From the NCBI GenBank assembly GCA_965200765.1, contig OZ241380.1, forward strand, positions 1,302,001 through 1,366,000: 64,000 nucleotides of DNA. The letters are read 5' to 3'. Numbering within the stretch: position 1 is the first letter of the stretch; the number at the start of each line of letters is the position of its first letter. The position numbers and the translations under genes are program-made. Shown one piece after another: positions 43,824 through 54,051 of the stretch. The notes under the pieces are model-generated. The model did not search any database, was not told where the DNA came from, and was given only the letters and a program-made list of their open reading frames with translations. The DNA comes from G965200765 sp965200765 (lineage in GTDB: Bacteria > Pseudomonadota > Gammaproteobacteria > Arenicellales > JAJDZL01).

Positions 43824-45212
43824 ATGTTTGAAGGCTTCATAAACGCTCTGTACATTATTGCGTCGATCTTCTTCATATTGAGTCTCGGCGGACTGAGTCA
43901 TCAGACTACCGCGGTACGCGGCAATCTCTTCGGAATTCTGGGCATGATTTTGGCAGTTGGCGGAACTATTGCAGCGCGCGCCACCGGAGAGATAGGGTTG
44001 GTTTTCGGAATGATGGCAATTGGTGCTGTCATTGGCTTGGCTGTCAGTGCCAGAGTGCAAATGACCGCCATGCCGCAGTTGGTCGCAATATTGCATAGTC
44101 TTGTTGGTTTGGCCGCTGTATTTGTAGGATTTGCCAATGAAATTGAACCGCTGGAAGAATATGTAGGTGGCGAGAAAATCGTTCATTCAGTCGAAATCTA
44201 TCTTGGAATTCTGATTGGTGCAATCACTTTCACGGGTTCTGTTGCAGCATTTGGAAAACTGCAGGGAATGATCAGCAGCAAGCCACTCATGCTACCGGCA
44301 CGACACTGGTTAAATCTTGTCATTGCGTTGGCGTGCATTTGGCTAGGTGCTGAATTTATTGGTGCGGAATTGAAGGAAGATGCAATCTTCTACCTGGTCA
44401 TCATGACAATCTTGGCTTTCATACTGGGGTTGCACTTGGTTCTGGCGATCGGTGGTGCAGACATGCCAGTGGTCATCTCAATGCTGAACAGTTATTCAGG
44501 CTGGGCGGCCGCGGCAACCGGTTTCATGTTAGAAAGCAATCTGCTCATATTGGTTGGCGCTCTGGTTGGAAGTAGTGGAGCAATACTAAGCTACATCATG
44601 TGCCGTGCGATGAACCGGCACTTCGTCAGTGTGATTATGGGAGGATTTGGTACATCAGGAGGCACAGCAACAACAGAAGTTGAAGGAGAAATTTCGCCAG
44701 TACAAGCCGACGAAACTGCCCTTCTGCTGGAAAATTCCAAAAATGTCATCATTGTGCCTGGATATGGGTTAGCTGTTGCACAAGCACAGTACCCGATTGC
44801 TGAATTGACCCGTCGCTTGAAAGAACGCGGAGTGAATGTTCGTTATGCAATTCACCCTGTTGCAGGAAGAATGCCGGGACACATGAACGTACTGCTTGCC
44901 GAAGCCAAAGTTCCCTACGACATTGTATTGGAAATGGATGAAATCAACCCTGACATGCCTGAAACGGATGTTGTCATGATTGTCGGGGCGAATGACATTG
45001 TGAACCCGTCTGCACAGGATACACCGGACAGTCCAATAGCCGGCATGCCTGTCATTGAGGTCTGGAAAGCAAAAACAACCATTGTATCGAAAAGAAGTAT
45101 GGCTACAGGCTATGCGGGGGTTGATAATCCGTTGTTCTATAAAGACAATAACCGCATGCTGTTCGGCGATGCAAAGGAGAGTTTGGAAAAAGTGTTAGCG
45201 GCCCTGAGTTGA
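43824..45212 (+). CDS. pntB: NAD(P) transhydrogenase beta subunit
   Basis: A 462-residue protein with about eight to nine membrane helices in the first 270 residues and a C-terminal NADP(H)-binding domain III (IVPGYGLAVAQAQ, YAIHPVAGRMPGHMNVLLAEA, VGANDIVNPSA). With PntA it forms the membrane transhydrogenase. The stop at 45212 is followed by 63 bp before the convergent restriction gene; no clear terminator is seen there. Confidence 0.96.
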   Translation: MFEGFINALYIIASIFFILSLGGLSHQTTAVRGNLFGILGMILAVGGTIAARATGEIGLVFGMMAIGAVIGLAVSARVQMTAMPQLVAILHSLVGLAAVFVGFANEIEPLEEYVGGEKIVHSVEIYLGILIGAITFTGSVAAFGKLQGMISSKPLMLPARHWLNLVIALACIWLGAEFIGAELKEDAIFYLVIMTILAFILGLHLVLAIGGADMPVVISMLNSYSGWAAAATGFMLESNLLILVGALVGSSGAILSYIMCRAMNRHFVSVIMGGFGTSGGTATTEVEGEISPVQADETALLLENSKNVIIVPGYGLAVAQAQYPIAELTRRLKERGVNVRYAIHPVAGRMPGHMNVLLAEAKVPYDIVLEMDEINPDMPETDVVMIVGANDIVNPSAQDTPDSPIAGMPVIEVWKAKTTIVSKRSMATGYAGVDNPLFYKDNNRMLFGDAKESLEKVLAALS

Positions 45213-45275
45213 TTCAATTCAAACCTAATCACTCAAGGACGATGTACAAACCGCCTATAGGTTCAAAGACAGTCT

Positions 45276-48200
45276 TCATTTGTTAACTGCAATCAAAATT
45301 GCGGCGATTCGACGTGCAGTATCAGTAAAGTACTGTACTTCGTCTATACTGAGTTTACGGTTCAGGATTTGAAATTCTCTGTAAGACAACCATTTTTTCA
45401 AAACTTGATAACCACCAATATTGTAGTTCCATACAGCAGCGGGTACATTTTTCCAAAACGCATTGTCATTGAGATAAATATCAAAAGTTGACTCTCCTAG
45501 AACATGTAACAATTTTTGAGGAACAATCTTCAACTCATTGGCTGTGTAATCTCGTTCTATCGCAAACCCTTTTCCCGGTACAATACCCTTGGGTCCCTGT
45601 CGACCCCATCCGATGTTTACAGTAAAATCCTGGCTCTTCATATTCTTGCCCGATTTGGTTGACGCTACCGCGATTGACTTGATCTCCGGTCGCAATTTCC
45701 CTTTTGTAACTCCTGAAACTCCCTTTTCTGAATCGAGAAGGTTTGCTAATTCTCGCCCTTTTGAAACTGATTCTTGAAATATTTCTACGGTGCCTTTTAG
45801 TTTGCCGTCTGGCCAACCCGGCAGCGGAAGTCTTGGCCAATCTAATCTTAGCGCATCTTTGTTTGATTCAAGATATTCAGGACTGTGTAGAGTGAAAATT
45901 GCAAAATAAAATAAATCCTCTACTCTGGCATGAATCTTTTTCAAATAGTTTTGCGCTTGTGCCGAAAGATTTGGTCGTACATTGAACTCACCATCATTAC
46001 TACAAATTCCATTATCATCTAACCACAAAGGAAACATTGCTGTACCAAACTCAATTAAATGAATCGATGCCATGTACTGCGTAACACTTGCTTGTGGTTG
46101 TGCTGAATTCTTTCTCAGATGTGATGAAGAAGATAACCAAAGGTTCCCTTCAAATACATGCGGTTTGTACCCAGGGCGACTTCTATTCAACAATTTAGAA
46201 TCCCCTTCCCAATAAAGCCAGCGAGTATCGAATGGATGGTATGTACAACGAATAAATCCTTCATTGTTTGGGCCACCGCGTACAATAAGATTGTGTCGCA
46301 CACTGAAAAATCCTTCTTGATTGGCTATGGTTTTCATCGCTGATGAATATTTATTTTTGAGGTCTTCATTACTTATTCCATTATCAAAGTAATCAGTTAT
46401 ACGGGTTTTCAACTTATTTTCATCGATATCTGTCAAAAACGGGTCTCGACCTGTTTGAACTCCGGAAAAGTAAACTTCAAAAATGTCAGGAAGTGATGGC
46501 CAATCAAACCACTTCTTGCTTAATGATGTTGAAACAAATGGCAATCCAAGCGACAAATCAGGTTTGAAACTTTTATACATAGACCCAGGTTTCAATTCTG
46601 CTGTTCGCATTAGTTCAGCGCGTTTTCCCAGTCCCCAAAGATTTCGGAACTCAACTGTATTACTTGGTGAGTAATCCGGGGCTCGAATTAGTGTTGTAAT
46701 TGCTGTGCCTAGCGTGATTCCAGGCGAGGTATCTGTGGTAAATATACTTTCATCCTGTTCGCCATCAGGGGTCTTCCCACCCGTTCGAGTGCCCCCGTTG
46801 AGGCAGTCTATTCGAATTATATTGAATGAATCAAGAAACCTCTCTCTCATAACAGCAAATGATTTATGGTCCAACCATGAATAGTTAGAAATGAAGCAAA
46901 CAATTCCCTGCCCGGTTTTTTCAGTGATGCGGCGTTCTGCCATGCGAAAGAAACGAATATACAAATCTTGCAGACCTCTGATTTTCGATGTCTTGACTCG
47001 ATTTCCTTTCCGATAGACTTCCAATAATTGTTGCTCTTCTTCGACAGCTACTCCAGCAAAGCCATCATAAGGAGGATTACCTAAAATTACGAGAATTGGT
47101 ACCTCCAATTTTATATGTTCCGCCTTGTCTCGCTCAACTTCCAATTCTCGAATAGCCAATGATTTTGTCTCTGTCTTTTCCCATCCTGTTAGTGCATTTG
47201 TTAAAAAAACCTGTATTCGACTAGTTTCATCATGGCCAAGCGGTGCATCTAGATCTTGCATCGTCAATCCAATTTGCAAATGTGCAACAACAAATGGTGC
47301 CGGCATAATTTCAAATCCGAATACACGCTGAGTTGCCGCCTGCTTGACTTTGGCAGCGACCAATGCAGATGGGTCGCGCTTACAAAGATTTGCTTTAATT
47401 CGACGCAATACTTCCGAAATATAGGCTCCTGTTCCACAACAAGGATCGAGTATATAGACGTTTTCCCCCGCAAGACCATCTTCCACGTTCAAATCTTCCT
47501 TAAGTGCCTTGTCCACCCGGGCAACCATGTATTGCACGACTTCAGGCGGGGTATACCAAACACCGAATTCCTTTCGGAGTTTTGGGTCAAATGCCGCAAG
47601 AAATGGCTCATAAAAGTATTGCACTGCATCTCCTTCACTGAACTTTGAAAAAAATGAAGCTTTGTCAACTCTATCCAAAGCAGCGGCGGTCCAATCCATT
47701 ACTTCTATAAGTCCGTATGGCTGTAAACGACTAGGGCCTGACAATTGCTGGAATAGTGCGCTAAGCACCGGTGTGCGCAAATGATATGCAGATTCTCGCC
47801 ATCTAAAATTGTCTGTTCTGTATCCTCCAGAAAATAGCAGCCCTTCATCTTTTTTAACACTCGCTTGCGCCCATAAAACCCATGCTGAGAACAGACCATA
47901 GAACAACGTCTGTATAAACGTAGAGTGAAAAAATCGTTTGCCTTTCTCTTCATCGAATCGCAACCCTAGAGATTCTTCTAATGCGTTGCGCACAGTTTCA
48001 AGCATAGATGAATCATCTGCCATTTCAACGCGTGCTAGTCCATCGCGCGCATACGAAGCAAGCAACCAAGCAATATCTTTTGGATCGGCCAGAACTGATT
48101 GCTGACAGATCACACGAGTAATGTATTCAAATAATGGCAACCCTACCCTTCGGGCAAACTTACGCGGTTGTTTCAACAAAGTATCAAATTCTTCTTCATT

Positions 48201-48650
48201 ATCAGCCAGCAGAAAAGTTTCCGAATCTACTCTTTTCGATGAATTGTTTGATTCTGAGGTAATTAACCTAAATTCACGAAAATTTGTAATCAGAACAAGC
48301 TTGTAGTGGCTCCAGTATAGATTTATTTGATCGCTAGCTGATATTGTCTCCATGTCCTCTTTTGTAGATTTGACTTCGACGATTCCACGCTCTGGTATCT
48401 GACCTTCACGAGGTTTCCCTTGCTGAATCTGACTTGTTGTATACAAACCAATATCCGGGTGCCCTGCACCTTGGTCAGCAAGTTCTCCAACACAAAACAC
48501 CTTGGGGCGCATTGTTGACCCGATGGCATTGATAAATTTTATGAGCGGCTCATAGTTTGAACGCTCATCAGTAGACCCACCAGTCAGGCGAATTTTTCGT
48601 AATCCATCGAAATACTCTTCGACTATTTTTACGGCTTTTGAACTGTCCAT
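45276..48650 (-). CDS. Single-chain restriction-modification enzyme (type IIG / type ISP-like)
   Basis: A 1,124-residue protein combining nuclease, methylase and target recognition. The N-terminal nuclease has a PD-(D/E)xK core: Pro65-Asp66 and Glu92-Val-Lys94 in IVEVKSTKED. The adenine-N6 methylase has YILDPCCGTGAY (399-410) and NPPY (525-528), preceded by VWYTPPEVVQYMV. The C-terminal 450 residues match the type ISP target-recognition region (YHPFDTRWLYWEG). No helicase domain is seen, so it fits type IIG rather than full type ISP. It stands alone between pntB and the ATP-pyrophosphatase gene. Confidence 0.88.
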   Translation of the reverse strand: MDSSKAVKIVEEYFDGLRKIRLTGGSTDERSNYEPLIKFINAIGSTMRPKVFCVGELADQGAGHPDIGLYTTSQIQQGKPREGQIPERGIVEVKSTKEDMETISASDQINLYWSHYKLVLITNFREFRLITSESNNSSKRVDSETFLLADNEEEFDTLLKQPRKFARRVGLPLFEYITRVICQQSVLADPKDIAWLLASYARDGLARVEMADDSSMLETVRNALEESLGLRFDEEKGKRFFHSTFIQTLFYGLFSAWVLWAQASVKKDEGLLFSGGYRTDNFRWRESAYHLRTPVLSALFQQLSGPSRLQPYGLIEVMDWTAAALDRVDKASFFSKFSEGDAVQYFYEPFLAAFDPKLRKEFGVWYTPPEVVQYMVARVDKALKEDLNVEDGLAGENVYILDPCCGTGAYISEVLRRIKANLCKRDPSALVAAKVKQAATQRVFGFEIMPAPFVVAHLQIGLTMQDLDAPLGHDETSRIQVFLTNALTGWEKTETKSLAIRELEVERDKAEHIKLEVPILVILGNPPYDGFAGVAVEEEQQLLEVYRKGNRVKTSKIRGLQDLYIRFFRMAERRITEKTGQGIVCFISNYSWLDHKSFAVMRERFLDSFNIIRIDCLNGGTRTGGKTPDGEQDESIFTTDTSPGITLGTAITTLIRAPDYSPSNTVEFRNLWGLGKRAELMRTAELKPGSMYKSFKPDLSLGLPFVSTSLSKKWFDWPSLPDIFEVYFSGVQTGRDPFLTDIDENKLKTRITDYFDNGISNEDLKNKYSSAMKTIANQEGFFSVRHNLIVRGGPNNEGFIRCTYHPFDTRWLYWEGDSKLLNRSRPGYKPHVFEGNLWLSSSSHLRKNSAQPQASVTQYMASIHLIEFGTAMFPLWLDDNGICSNDGEFNVRPNLSAQAQNYLKKIHARVEDLFYFAIFTLHSPEYLESNKDALRLDWPRLPLPGWPDGKLKGTVEIFQESVSKGRELANLLDSEKGVSGVTKGKLRPEIKSIAVASTKSGKNMKSQDFTVNIGWGRQGPKGIVPGKGFAIERDYTANELKIVPQKLLHVLGESTFDIYLNDNAFWKNVPAAVWNYNIGGYQVLKKWLSYREFQILNRKLSIDEVQYFTDTARRIAAILIAVNK

Positions 48651-48963
48651 AGTAGAATTTCCTATGATTCCAATTGAGTAAATCAGGTTTCAAATACAAA
48701 TGGGTAAGCAAATAGTGAAGGATGCAACCGTTACCCTGATGACCCTACTCTGATAACAAGTTTGATTATATATGAATGCACAGTCAAAGCGTATTCGATC
48801 CTCTTTCGCATTTTCAAATCAGCAGTGTGAGGCGCGTGAAGCTCCTAAGATTGGCGATTCAAAACAACTCCAGGCAAGACAATCTGACTATGATTATGCT
48901 GAAATTGTTAGCCGACTACTGTTCATGCGTCAGCATTTCAATAGCGTCCTGATCCTTCTTCTG
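48651..48963. other. Gene-free interval upstream of the restriction-modification gene
   Basis: This 313-bp AT-rich stretch should hold the promoter of the minus-strand restriction-modification gene. No consensus promoter, repeat or attachment site was recognised. A plus-strand frame starting at 48772 has no family match and runs antisense into the next gene, so it is not called. Confidence 0.5.
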
Positions 48964-49704
48964 CTACTGAATAACCTCTACATCTGCATAAAAGACTTCA
49001 TGCTCTGGAATATTTCCATGAAGTTCATTATTGACGACATCTATTTTTTGCGTGACCAATCCTCCCGGCTGAGCATCAATCGGTTGACTAAACATGGGGC
49101 CATTCACAACACACGTATGAAACTCTCCATTTTCCCCGAGCGGGTCAACATTGTCAGGGAGATCTTCAAGCAAGCTACTGTCAAACCACCGACCTGCAAA
49201 CTCCCGGGTCAGGTGTAACCCGCTGACGCAGGTTAAGATCGCAAGCAACCCTTCGTCAATCATTTGGTGTGCAAGTTCTGCTGTTGACAATCCCCAAACC
49301 GGAAACACTGGATTAAAACCGGTTCCAACCAGATTCGATTCCCGGTAACTTCGAACATCTTCCAGGAACAAATCTCCAAATGCAAGTGTCGTTGCACTGC
49401 TCTCTTTCGGCAATCCCCGAATTCGACTCAAGAAAGAATCCATGGCTGCTTCGTAGGTTGCATTGCTACAAGGTTCGGGAATCGGAATTTCATATAGTGG
49501 CAAGTCCAATCGTTCTGCCTGAAGAGCCAATACACTACGCGGAGTCGCTTGAATCGCTACCCGGTTACGAGTTGAGTTTACTGTTGTGAAAATTCCTCGT
49601 ACATCCCAGCGGTCAGGATTTTGCCGCAACACATGCAAAGCCCATGCAGAATCCTTGCCGGACGACCAAGATACGAGTACAGGTTCAGGCGACTGTGGGG
49701 ACAC
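48964..49704 (-). CDS. ATP-pyrophosphatase of the diphthine-ammonia ligase (Dph6-like) family
   Basis: An adenine-nucleotide alpha-hydrolase protein with the PP-loop SWSSGKDSAW near the N-terminus and later GDLFLEDVRSYRE and PVFPVWGLSTAEL segments of the Dph6/MJ0570 family. Bacteria lack diphthamide, so the bacterial substrate is unknown; some relatives are linked to B12 or tRNA metabolism. The start is placed at GTG 49704 (246 residues) because the open frame further upstream runs through the tRNA-Ser gene and cannot be coding there. Confidence 0.8.
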   Translation of the reverse strand: MSPQSPEPVLVSWSSGKDSAWALHVLRQNPDRWDVRGIFTTVNSTRNRVAIQATPRSVLALQAERLDLPLYEIPIPEPCSNATYEAAMDSFLSRIRGLPKESSATTLAFGDLFLEDVRSYRESNLVGTGFNPVFPVWGLSTAELAHQMIDEGLLAILTCVSGLHLTREFAGRWFDSSLLEDLPDNVDPLGENGEFHTCVVNGPMFSQPIDAQPGGLVTQKIDVVNNELHGNIPEHEVFYADVEVIQ

Positions 49705-49765
49705 TGTTGTGACTTCTATTGGTGAATGTCTTTCTTCAAAATAACTTGCGCAGAAAAAACTGCAT

Positions 49766-49855
49766 TGGCGGAGAGGGAGGGATTCGAACCCCCGGGGGAG
49801 TCGCCCCCCCAACGGTTTTCAAGACCGCCGCTTTCGTCCACTCAGCCACCTCTCC
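49766..49855 (-). tRNA. tRNA-Ser (UGA)
   Basis: A 90-nt class II tRNA including CCA. The acceptor stem begins GGAGAGG, the anticodon loop CTTGAAA gives UGA, a long variable arm is present (GGGGGGCGACTCCCCC), and the T-loop is GGTTCGAATCC. It lies 61 bp upstream of the ATP-pyrophosphatase gene on the same strand. Confidence 0.96.
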
Positions 49856-50058
49856 TGGTGACTCGTTAGTCTTTCAATGTATAGAGTGAAGTCGCAAAAT
49901 CAGTAATATATTCTACACGTTTTTGAAAATGCCACCAAAGAATTTTTTGCTGGAGGCAATCAAATCAGTCTTCGACAAGCATCATTGTCTTGAAATTCCA
50001 TCACTTCATCCCTATACACTGTTACTGATGCAAAAACATCGAAATCAGACACGAAAAT

Positions 50059-50088
50059 TTGAATCTTTTTGGCTATTCAGGTTAAAAT
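50059..50088 (+). promoter_or_regulatory. Probable sigma-70 promoter of the YccA-like gene
   Basis: TTGAAT (50059-50064), an 18-base spacer and TAAAAT (50083-50088) fit a sigma-70 promoter (4/6 and 5/6 matches). Transcription would start near 50095, about 30 bases before the start codon, which has GAAGGGA upstream. Confidence 0.6.
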
Positions 50089-50123
50089 AGGTTCAGTCTT
50101 AATCACTGAAGGGAGATGAAACC

Positions 50124-50783
50124 ATGAGACTTAACGATCAGGTTGCTGTAAGACGACCTAGCGAACTGGCAGTCAACAAGGTATTGAGGAACACCTATAT
50201 CTTGTTGTCAATGACCTTGCTGTTTAGCGCGTTTATCGCAGGCATGTCGGTTGTCAACCAATGGCCTCACCCGGGGCTCATCCTCACGTTGGTAGGTTAT
50301 TTCGGATTGTTGTTTCTGACGCAGATGTTCAGAAATTCACCATTGGGCCTTGTGTGTGTCTTTGCACTTACGGGGTTCATGGGACTGACGCTCGGTCCGA
50401 TAATCAGCGCCTTCTTGTCCGTTCCTGGCGGTGACCAGATAATCATGACCGCCTTCGGAGGAACCGGTCTGATATTCCTGGGATTATCGGCTTATGCACT
50501 GACAACCAAAAAGAACTTCGCATTTCTGGGCGGAATGCTGTTTGCCGGTATTCTGACCGCATTTGTTCTGTCAATTGTCGCAATCATTTTTGCATTGCCG
50601 ATGTTGCAAATCGCTGTATCAGCAATATTCATTATTCTGATGTCAGGTCTAATTCTCTATCAAACAAGTGAAATTGTCCATGGCGGCGAAACAAACTACA
50701 TCATGGCGACAGTGACGCTGTTTGTCTCGATTTACAACTTGTTTATAAGCTTGCTGATGATACTGGGCTTGTTTCGAGAGTAG
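50124..50783 (+). CDS. Bax inhibitor-1 / YccA-family membrane protein
   Basis: A 219-residue protein with seven hydrophobic segments and the family's conserved GFMGLTLGPI and acidic C-terminal region. YccA in E. coli binds and restrains the FtsH protease; other relatives act as pH-gated ion channels. The gene has its own promoter and terminator, so it is transcribed alone. It converges on carB. Confidence 0.9.
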   Translation: MRLNDQVAVRRPSELAVNKVLRNTYILLSMTLLFSAFIAGMSVVNQWPHPGLILTLVGYFGLLFLTQMFRNSPLGLVCVFALTGFMGLTLGPIISAFLSVPGGDQIIMTAFGGTGLIFLGLSAYALTTKKNFAFLGGMLFAGILTAFVLSIVAIIFALPMLQIAVSAIFIILMSGLILYQTSEIVHGGETNYIMATVTLFVSIYNLFISLLMILGLFRE

Positions 50784-50805
50784 CCAAAGAGCTGAATTCA
50801 AACCA

Positions 50806-50840
50806 AAAAGCCGGTTAGCTCAATGCTAATCGGCTTTTTT
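50806..50840. terminator. Bidirectional terminator between the YccA-like gene and carB
   Basis: AAAAGCCGGTTAGC and GCTAATCGGCTTTTTTTT form a long stem with a short TCAAT loop, flanked by an A-run on the left and a T-run on the right, so it can act on both strands. The right arm contains the last codons and the stop of carB (50826). Confidence 0.92.
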
Positions 50841-53800
50841 TTCGTGTAAATCCTGAAGCTTGTAGGGAGTCAAGTCATTGACTGTCTTGTAGGCCAAGCT
50901 CATTGCCAATGCGGCGGGAATTGTCGTGAAGTAAGAAATTTTGTGCTTGATGGCTTCCTTTAGCATAGTCTCTGAATCCGTTACACTTTGCCGCCGACCT
51001 GGCACGTTGACAATTACATCAATCTGGTCATTTTTGATCATATCCACCACATGTGGTCGCCCTTCCCTGACCTTGTTGACTGTTTGAATCGGAATATCGT
51101 TTTCAGCCACTCGCTTTGCTGTACCTTCTGTTCCAACGAGTTCAAACCCTTTTTCGCTGAGTAGACGCGCCACGTCAACAACATCCTTGTGCTCATTGTG
51201 GGTAACGCTAAGCAATGCAGTACCACCATCCGGAAATGTGTACCCTGTCGCCAGTGAAGCTTTCCAAAATGCTTCACTGAAAGTTTTGCCAACTCCCATG
51301 ACTTCACCTGTGCTTTTCATTTCGGGTCCGAGCACCGGCTCGGCACCAGGAAATTTTTCAAATGGCACAACCGCTTCTTTCACGCAGAAATAGTCACTAG
51401 TGGTTTCTTCAACGATACCCTGCTCCGCCAGCGACTTTCCAAGCATGCATCGGGCACCGATTTTTGCCAGAGGTCTTCCGGTGGCTTTGGAGACAAACGG
51501 AACGGTTCGCGAAGCACGCGGATTGACTTCCAGCACAAACACTTGATCATTCTGTACAGCAAACTGCACATTCATCAATCCAACCACCTTCAATGCTTTG
51601 GCCATTTTTCGCGTTTGTTCCCTAATTTCCTGCTCAATTTCGGCACTCAGGCTATAAACCGGCAACGAACAGGCGGAATCGCCTGAATGAACCCCGGCCA
51701 TTTCGATATGCTCCATCACACCCCCGACTACGACCTGGTCACCATCGCATAGCGCATCAACATCTACTTCTGTTGCACCACTCAAAAAACGGTCCAACAG
51801 AACCGGCGATTGATGAGATACAGTGATCGCGGATTGCATGTACTGAGCAAGCTGATCTTTGTCTCGCACGATTTCCATCGCTTGTCCACCAAGTACGTAA
51901 GATGGACGGACAACTAGCGGATATCCGATTTTCTCTGCCACTTCAAAGGCTTCCTTGACTGTATCTGCCGTACCGTTTGCAGGTTGGGTCAAGTTTAAAT
52001 CTTCCAGCAATGCCTGAAAGAACTTACGATCTTCTGCTTGATGAATGGACTCCGGTGATGTTCCTACAATCGGTAATCCCGAATCTGACAGTTCCTGAGC
52101 GATTTTCAAGGGTGTCTGTCCACCATATTGAACAATCGCACCTTCCGGTTGTTCGATACGACAAACCTCGAGAACATCCTCGACAGTCAATGGCTCAAAA
52201 TACAAACGATCCGATACATCGTAATCTGTGGATACGGTTTCCGGATTACAGTTGATCATAATCGTCTGATAGCCATCTTCCGCCAAGGCAAATGCAGCGT
52301 GCACACAACAATAGTCGAATTCAATGCCTTGCCCGATGCGATTTGGTCCCCCACCCAGCACGACGATTTTTCGAGCATCCGTAGGCTCTGATTCGCATTC
52401 GTCTTCGTATGTGGAATACATGTATGCAGTTGGTGTGGCAAACTCGCCAGCACAAGAATCTACGCGCTTGTAGACCGGATGAATCTTGTGCTTGTATCGA
52501 AAGGTTCGAACTTGCTTTTCCTCTATGTCAGACAAAAGTGCAATGCGCTGGTCCGCAAAGCCCATTTGCTTCCACTGACGTATTTGTTCTGCCTGAAACG
52601 AACCCCCTGATTTCGATATCTCTTCTTCCGTTTTCAGCAAATGTTCGATTTCTGCCAAAAACCAGCGATCAATCTTGGTCAAATTGAACACATCTTCCAG
52701 TGAATGGCCAATTCTGAAAGCATCCGCGATGTGCCATAGACGCTCTGCTCCGGGAACCCTTAGATTTGCATTGATTGCATCCTTGAGTTGACGCACTGTG
52801 AGTTGTTCATAGATGCGCGACTCAAATCCGGCTGAGCCAATCTCGAGGCTACGCATCGCTTTTTGTAAAGATTCCTGAAAAGTCCGGCCGATTGCCATCA
52901 CTTCGCCAACTGATTTCATCTGTGTTGTCAAGGTAGCGTCGGAATGTGGAAACTTTCGAAAATCGAATCGCGGTATTTTGGTGACGATGTAGTCAATTGA
53001 GGGTTCGAATGATGCTGGCATGGCACCGCCGGTAATATCATTTTGCAACTCGTCAAGCGAATAACCCACGGCCAGACGTGCCGCCACCTTTGCTATTGGG
53101 AACCCGGTAGCTTTGGAAGCAAGTGCTGACGAGCGGGACACCCGGGGATTCATTTCAATGACCACCATTCTGCCATTGTCCGGGTTAATTGCGAATTGTA
53201 CATTCGAACCGCCGGTATCTACTCCAATCACACGCATAACTGCAATACTGGCATCGCGCATTTGCTGATATTCCTTGTCAGTCAGAGTTTGCGCCGGAGC
53301 AACAGTAATCGAATCACCGGTATGGATCCCCATCGGATCGAAATTCTCTATGGAACAGACAATTATGCAGTTGTCCCGATGGTCGCGCACTACTTCCATC
53401 TCAAACTCTTTCCAACCCGTTATGCTTTCTTCAATCAGCAATTCTCCTGTTGGCGACGCATCCAGTCCACGTCGACAAATTTCTTCGAACTCGTCTCGGT
53501 TGTATGCGATTCCACCACCAGTGCCGCCCAAAGTGAATGAGGGACGAATAATCACAGGGAACCCTAGTTCCTCAGCAATACTCCAACTTTCTGCCATATT
53601 GTGCGCAAGTGACCCCCGAACTACTTCCAGTCCAATGTCTCTCATGCAATCCTGAAATTTTTCCCGATCTTCCGCTTTGTCAATCGATTCCTTGGTCGCT
53701 CCAATCAACTCGACGTTGTATTCTTTCAGTACATTTTCCCGAACCAGGTCCAGTGCACAGTTCAATGCCGTTTGTCCGCCCATTGTCGGCAACAATGCGC

Positions 53801-54050
53801 AAGGTCTCTCTCGCTTGATAATTTCAGCTACATATTCCCATCGGACAGGTTCAATGTAAGTCGAATCTGCGAAATCCGGATCTGTCATGATCGTTGCAGG
53901 ATTTGAATTGACGAGTACGACCCGGTAGCCTTCTGCCTGCAATGCACGGCAGGCTTGCACCCCGGAATAGTCGAACTCGCAAGCTTGTCCAATTACGATC
54001 GGACCGGCTCCAATAATCAGTATGGATTCTATATCGGTACGCTTTGGCAA
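50826..54050 (-). CDS. carB: Carbamoyl-phosphate synthase large subunit
   Basis: A 1,074-residue enzyme with two ATP-grasp halves: GAGPIVIGQACEFDYSG in the first and GGGPNRIGQGIEFDYCC in the second, plus the C-terminal allosteric MGS domain. It makes carbamoyl phosphate for arginine and pyrimidine synthesis. The start is TTG 54050, because AGGAA lies seven bases upstream and the family begins MPKRTDI; a 54-residue upstream extension inside carA is rejected. The stop is one arm of the shared terminator. Confidence 0.96.
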   Translation of the reverse strand: MPKRTDIESILIIGAGPIVIGQACEFDYSGVQACRALQAEGYRVVLVNSNPATIMTDPDFADSTYIEPVRWEYVAEIIKRERPCALLPTMGGQTALNCALDLVRENVLKEYNVELIGATKESIDKAEDREKFQDCMRDIGLEVVRGSLAHNMAESWSIAEELGFPVIIRPSFTLGGTGGGIAYNRDEFEEICRRGLDASPTGELLIEESITGWKEFEMEVVRDHRDNCIIVCSIENFDPMGIHTGDSITVAPAQTLTDKEYQQMRDASIAVMRVIGVDTGGSNVQFAINPDNGRMVVIEMNPRVSRSSALASKATGFPIAKVAARLAVGYSLDELQNDITGGAMPASFEPSIDYIVTKIPRFDFRKFPHSDATLTTQMKSVGEVMAIGRTFQESLQKAMRSLEIGSAGFESRIYEQLTVRQLKDAINANLRVPGAERLWHIADAFRIGHSLEDVFNLTKIDRWFLAEIEHLLKTEEEISKSGGSFQAEQIRQWKQMGFADQRIALLSDIEEKQVRTFRYKHKIHPVYKRVDSCAGEFATPTAYMYSTYEDECESEPTDARKIVVLGGGPNRIGQGIEFDYCCVHAAFALAEDGYQTIMINCNPETVSTDYDVSDRLYFEPLTVEDVLEVCRIEQPEGAIVQYGGQTPLKIAQELSDSGLPIVGTSPESIHQAEDRKFFQALLEDLNLTQPANGTADTVKEAFEVAEKIGYPLVVRPSYVLGGQAMEIVRDKDQLAQYMQSAITVSHQSPVLLDRFLSGATEVDVDALCDGDQVVVGGVMEHIEMAGVHSGDSACSLPVYSLSAEIEQEIREQTRKMAKALKVVGLMNVQFAVQNDQVFVLEVNPRASRTVPFVSKATGRPLAKIGARCMLGKSLAEQGIVEETTSDYFCVKEAVVPFEKFPGAEPVLGPEMKSTGEVMGVGKTFSEAFWKASLATGYTFPDGGTALLSVTHNEHKDVVDVARLLSEKGFELVGTEGTAKRVAENDIPIQTVNKVREGRPHVVDMIKNDQIDVIVNVPGRRQSVTDSETMLKEAIKHKISYFTTIPAALAMSLAYKTVNDLTPYKLQDLHEKKAD

Positions 54051-54051
54051 T

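Noticed and set aside
48772..49218. 148-codon open frame on the plus strand
   Set aside because: It has no family resemblance and half of it runs antisense to the ATP-pyrophosphatase gene; it lacks a ribosome-binding site.
49705..49812. N-terminal extension of the ATP-pyrophosphatase reading frame
   Set aside because: The extension is a translation of the tRNA-Ser gene and its flank (the familiar GGRLPRGFESLPLRQ tRNA artefact), so the start was moved to GTG 49704.
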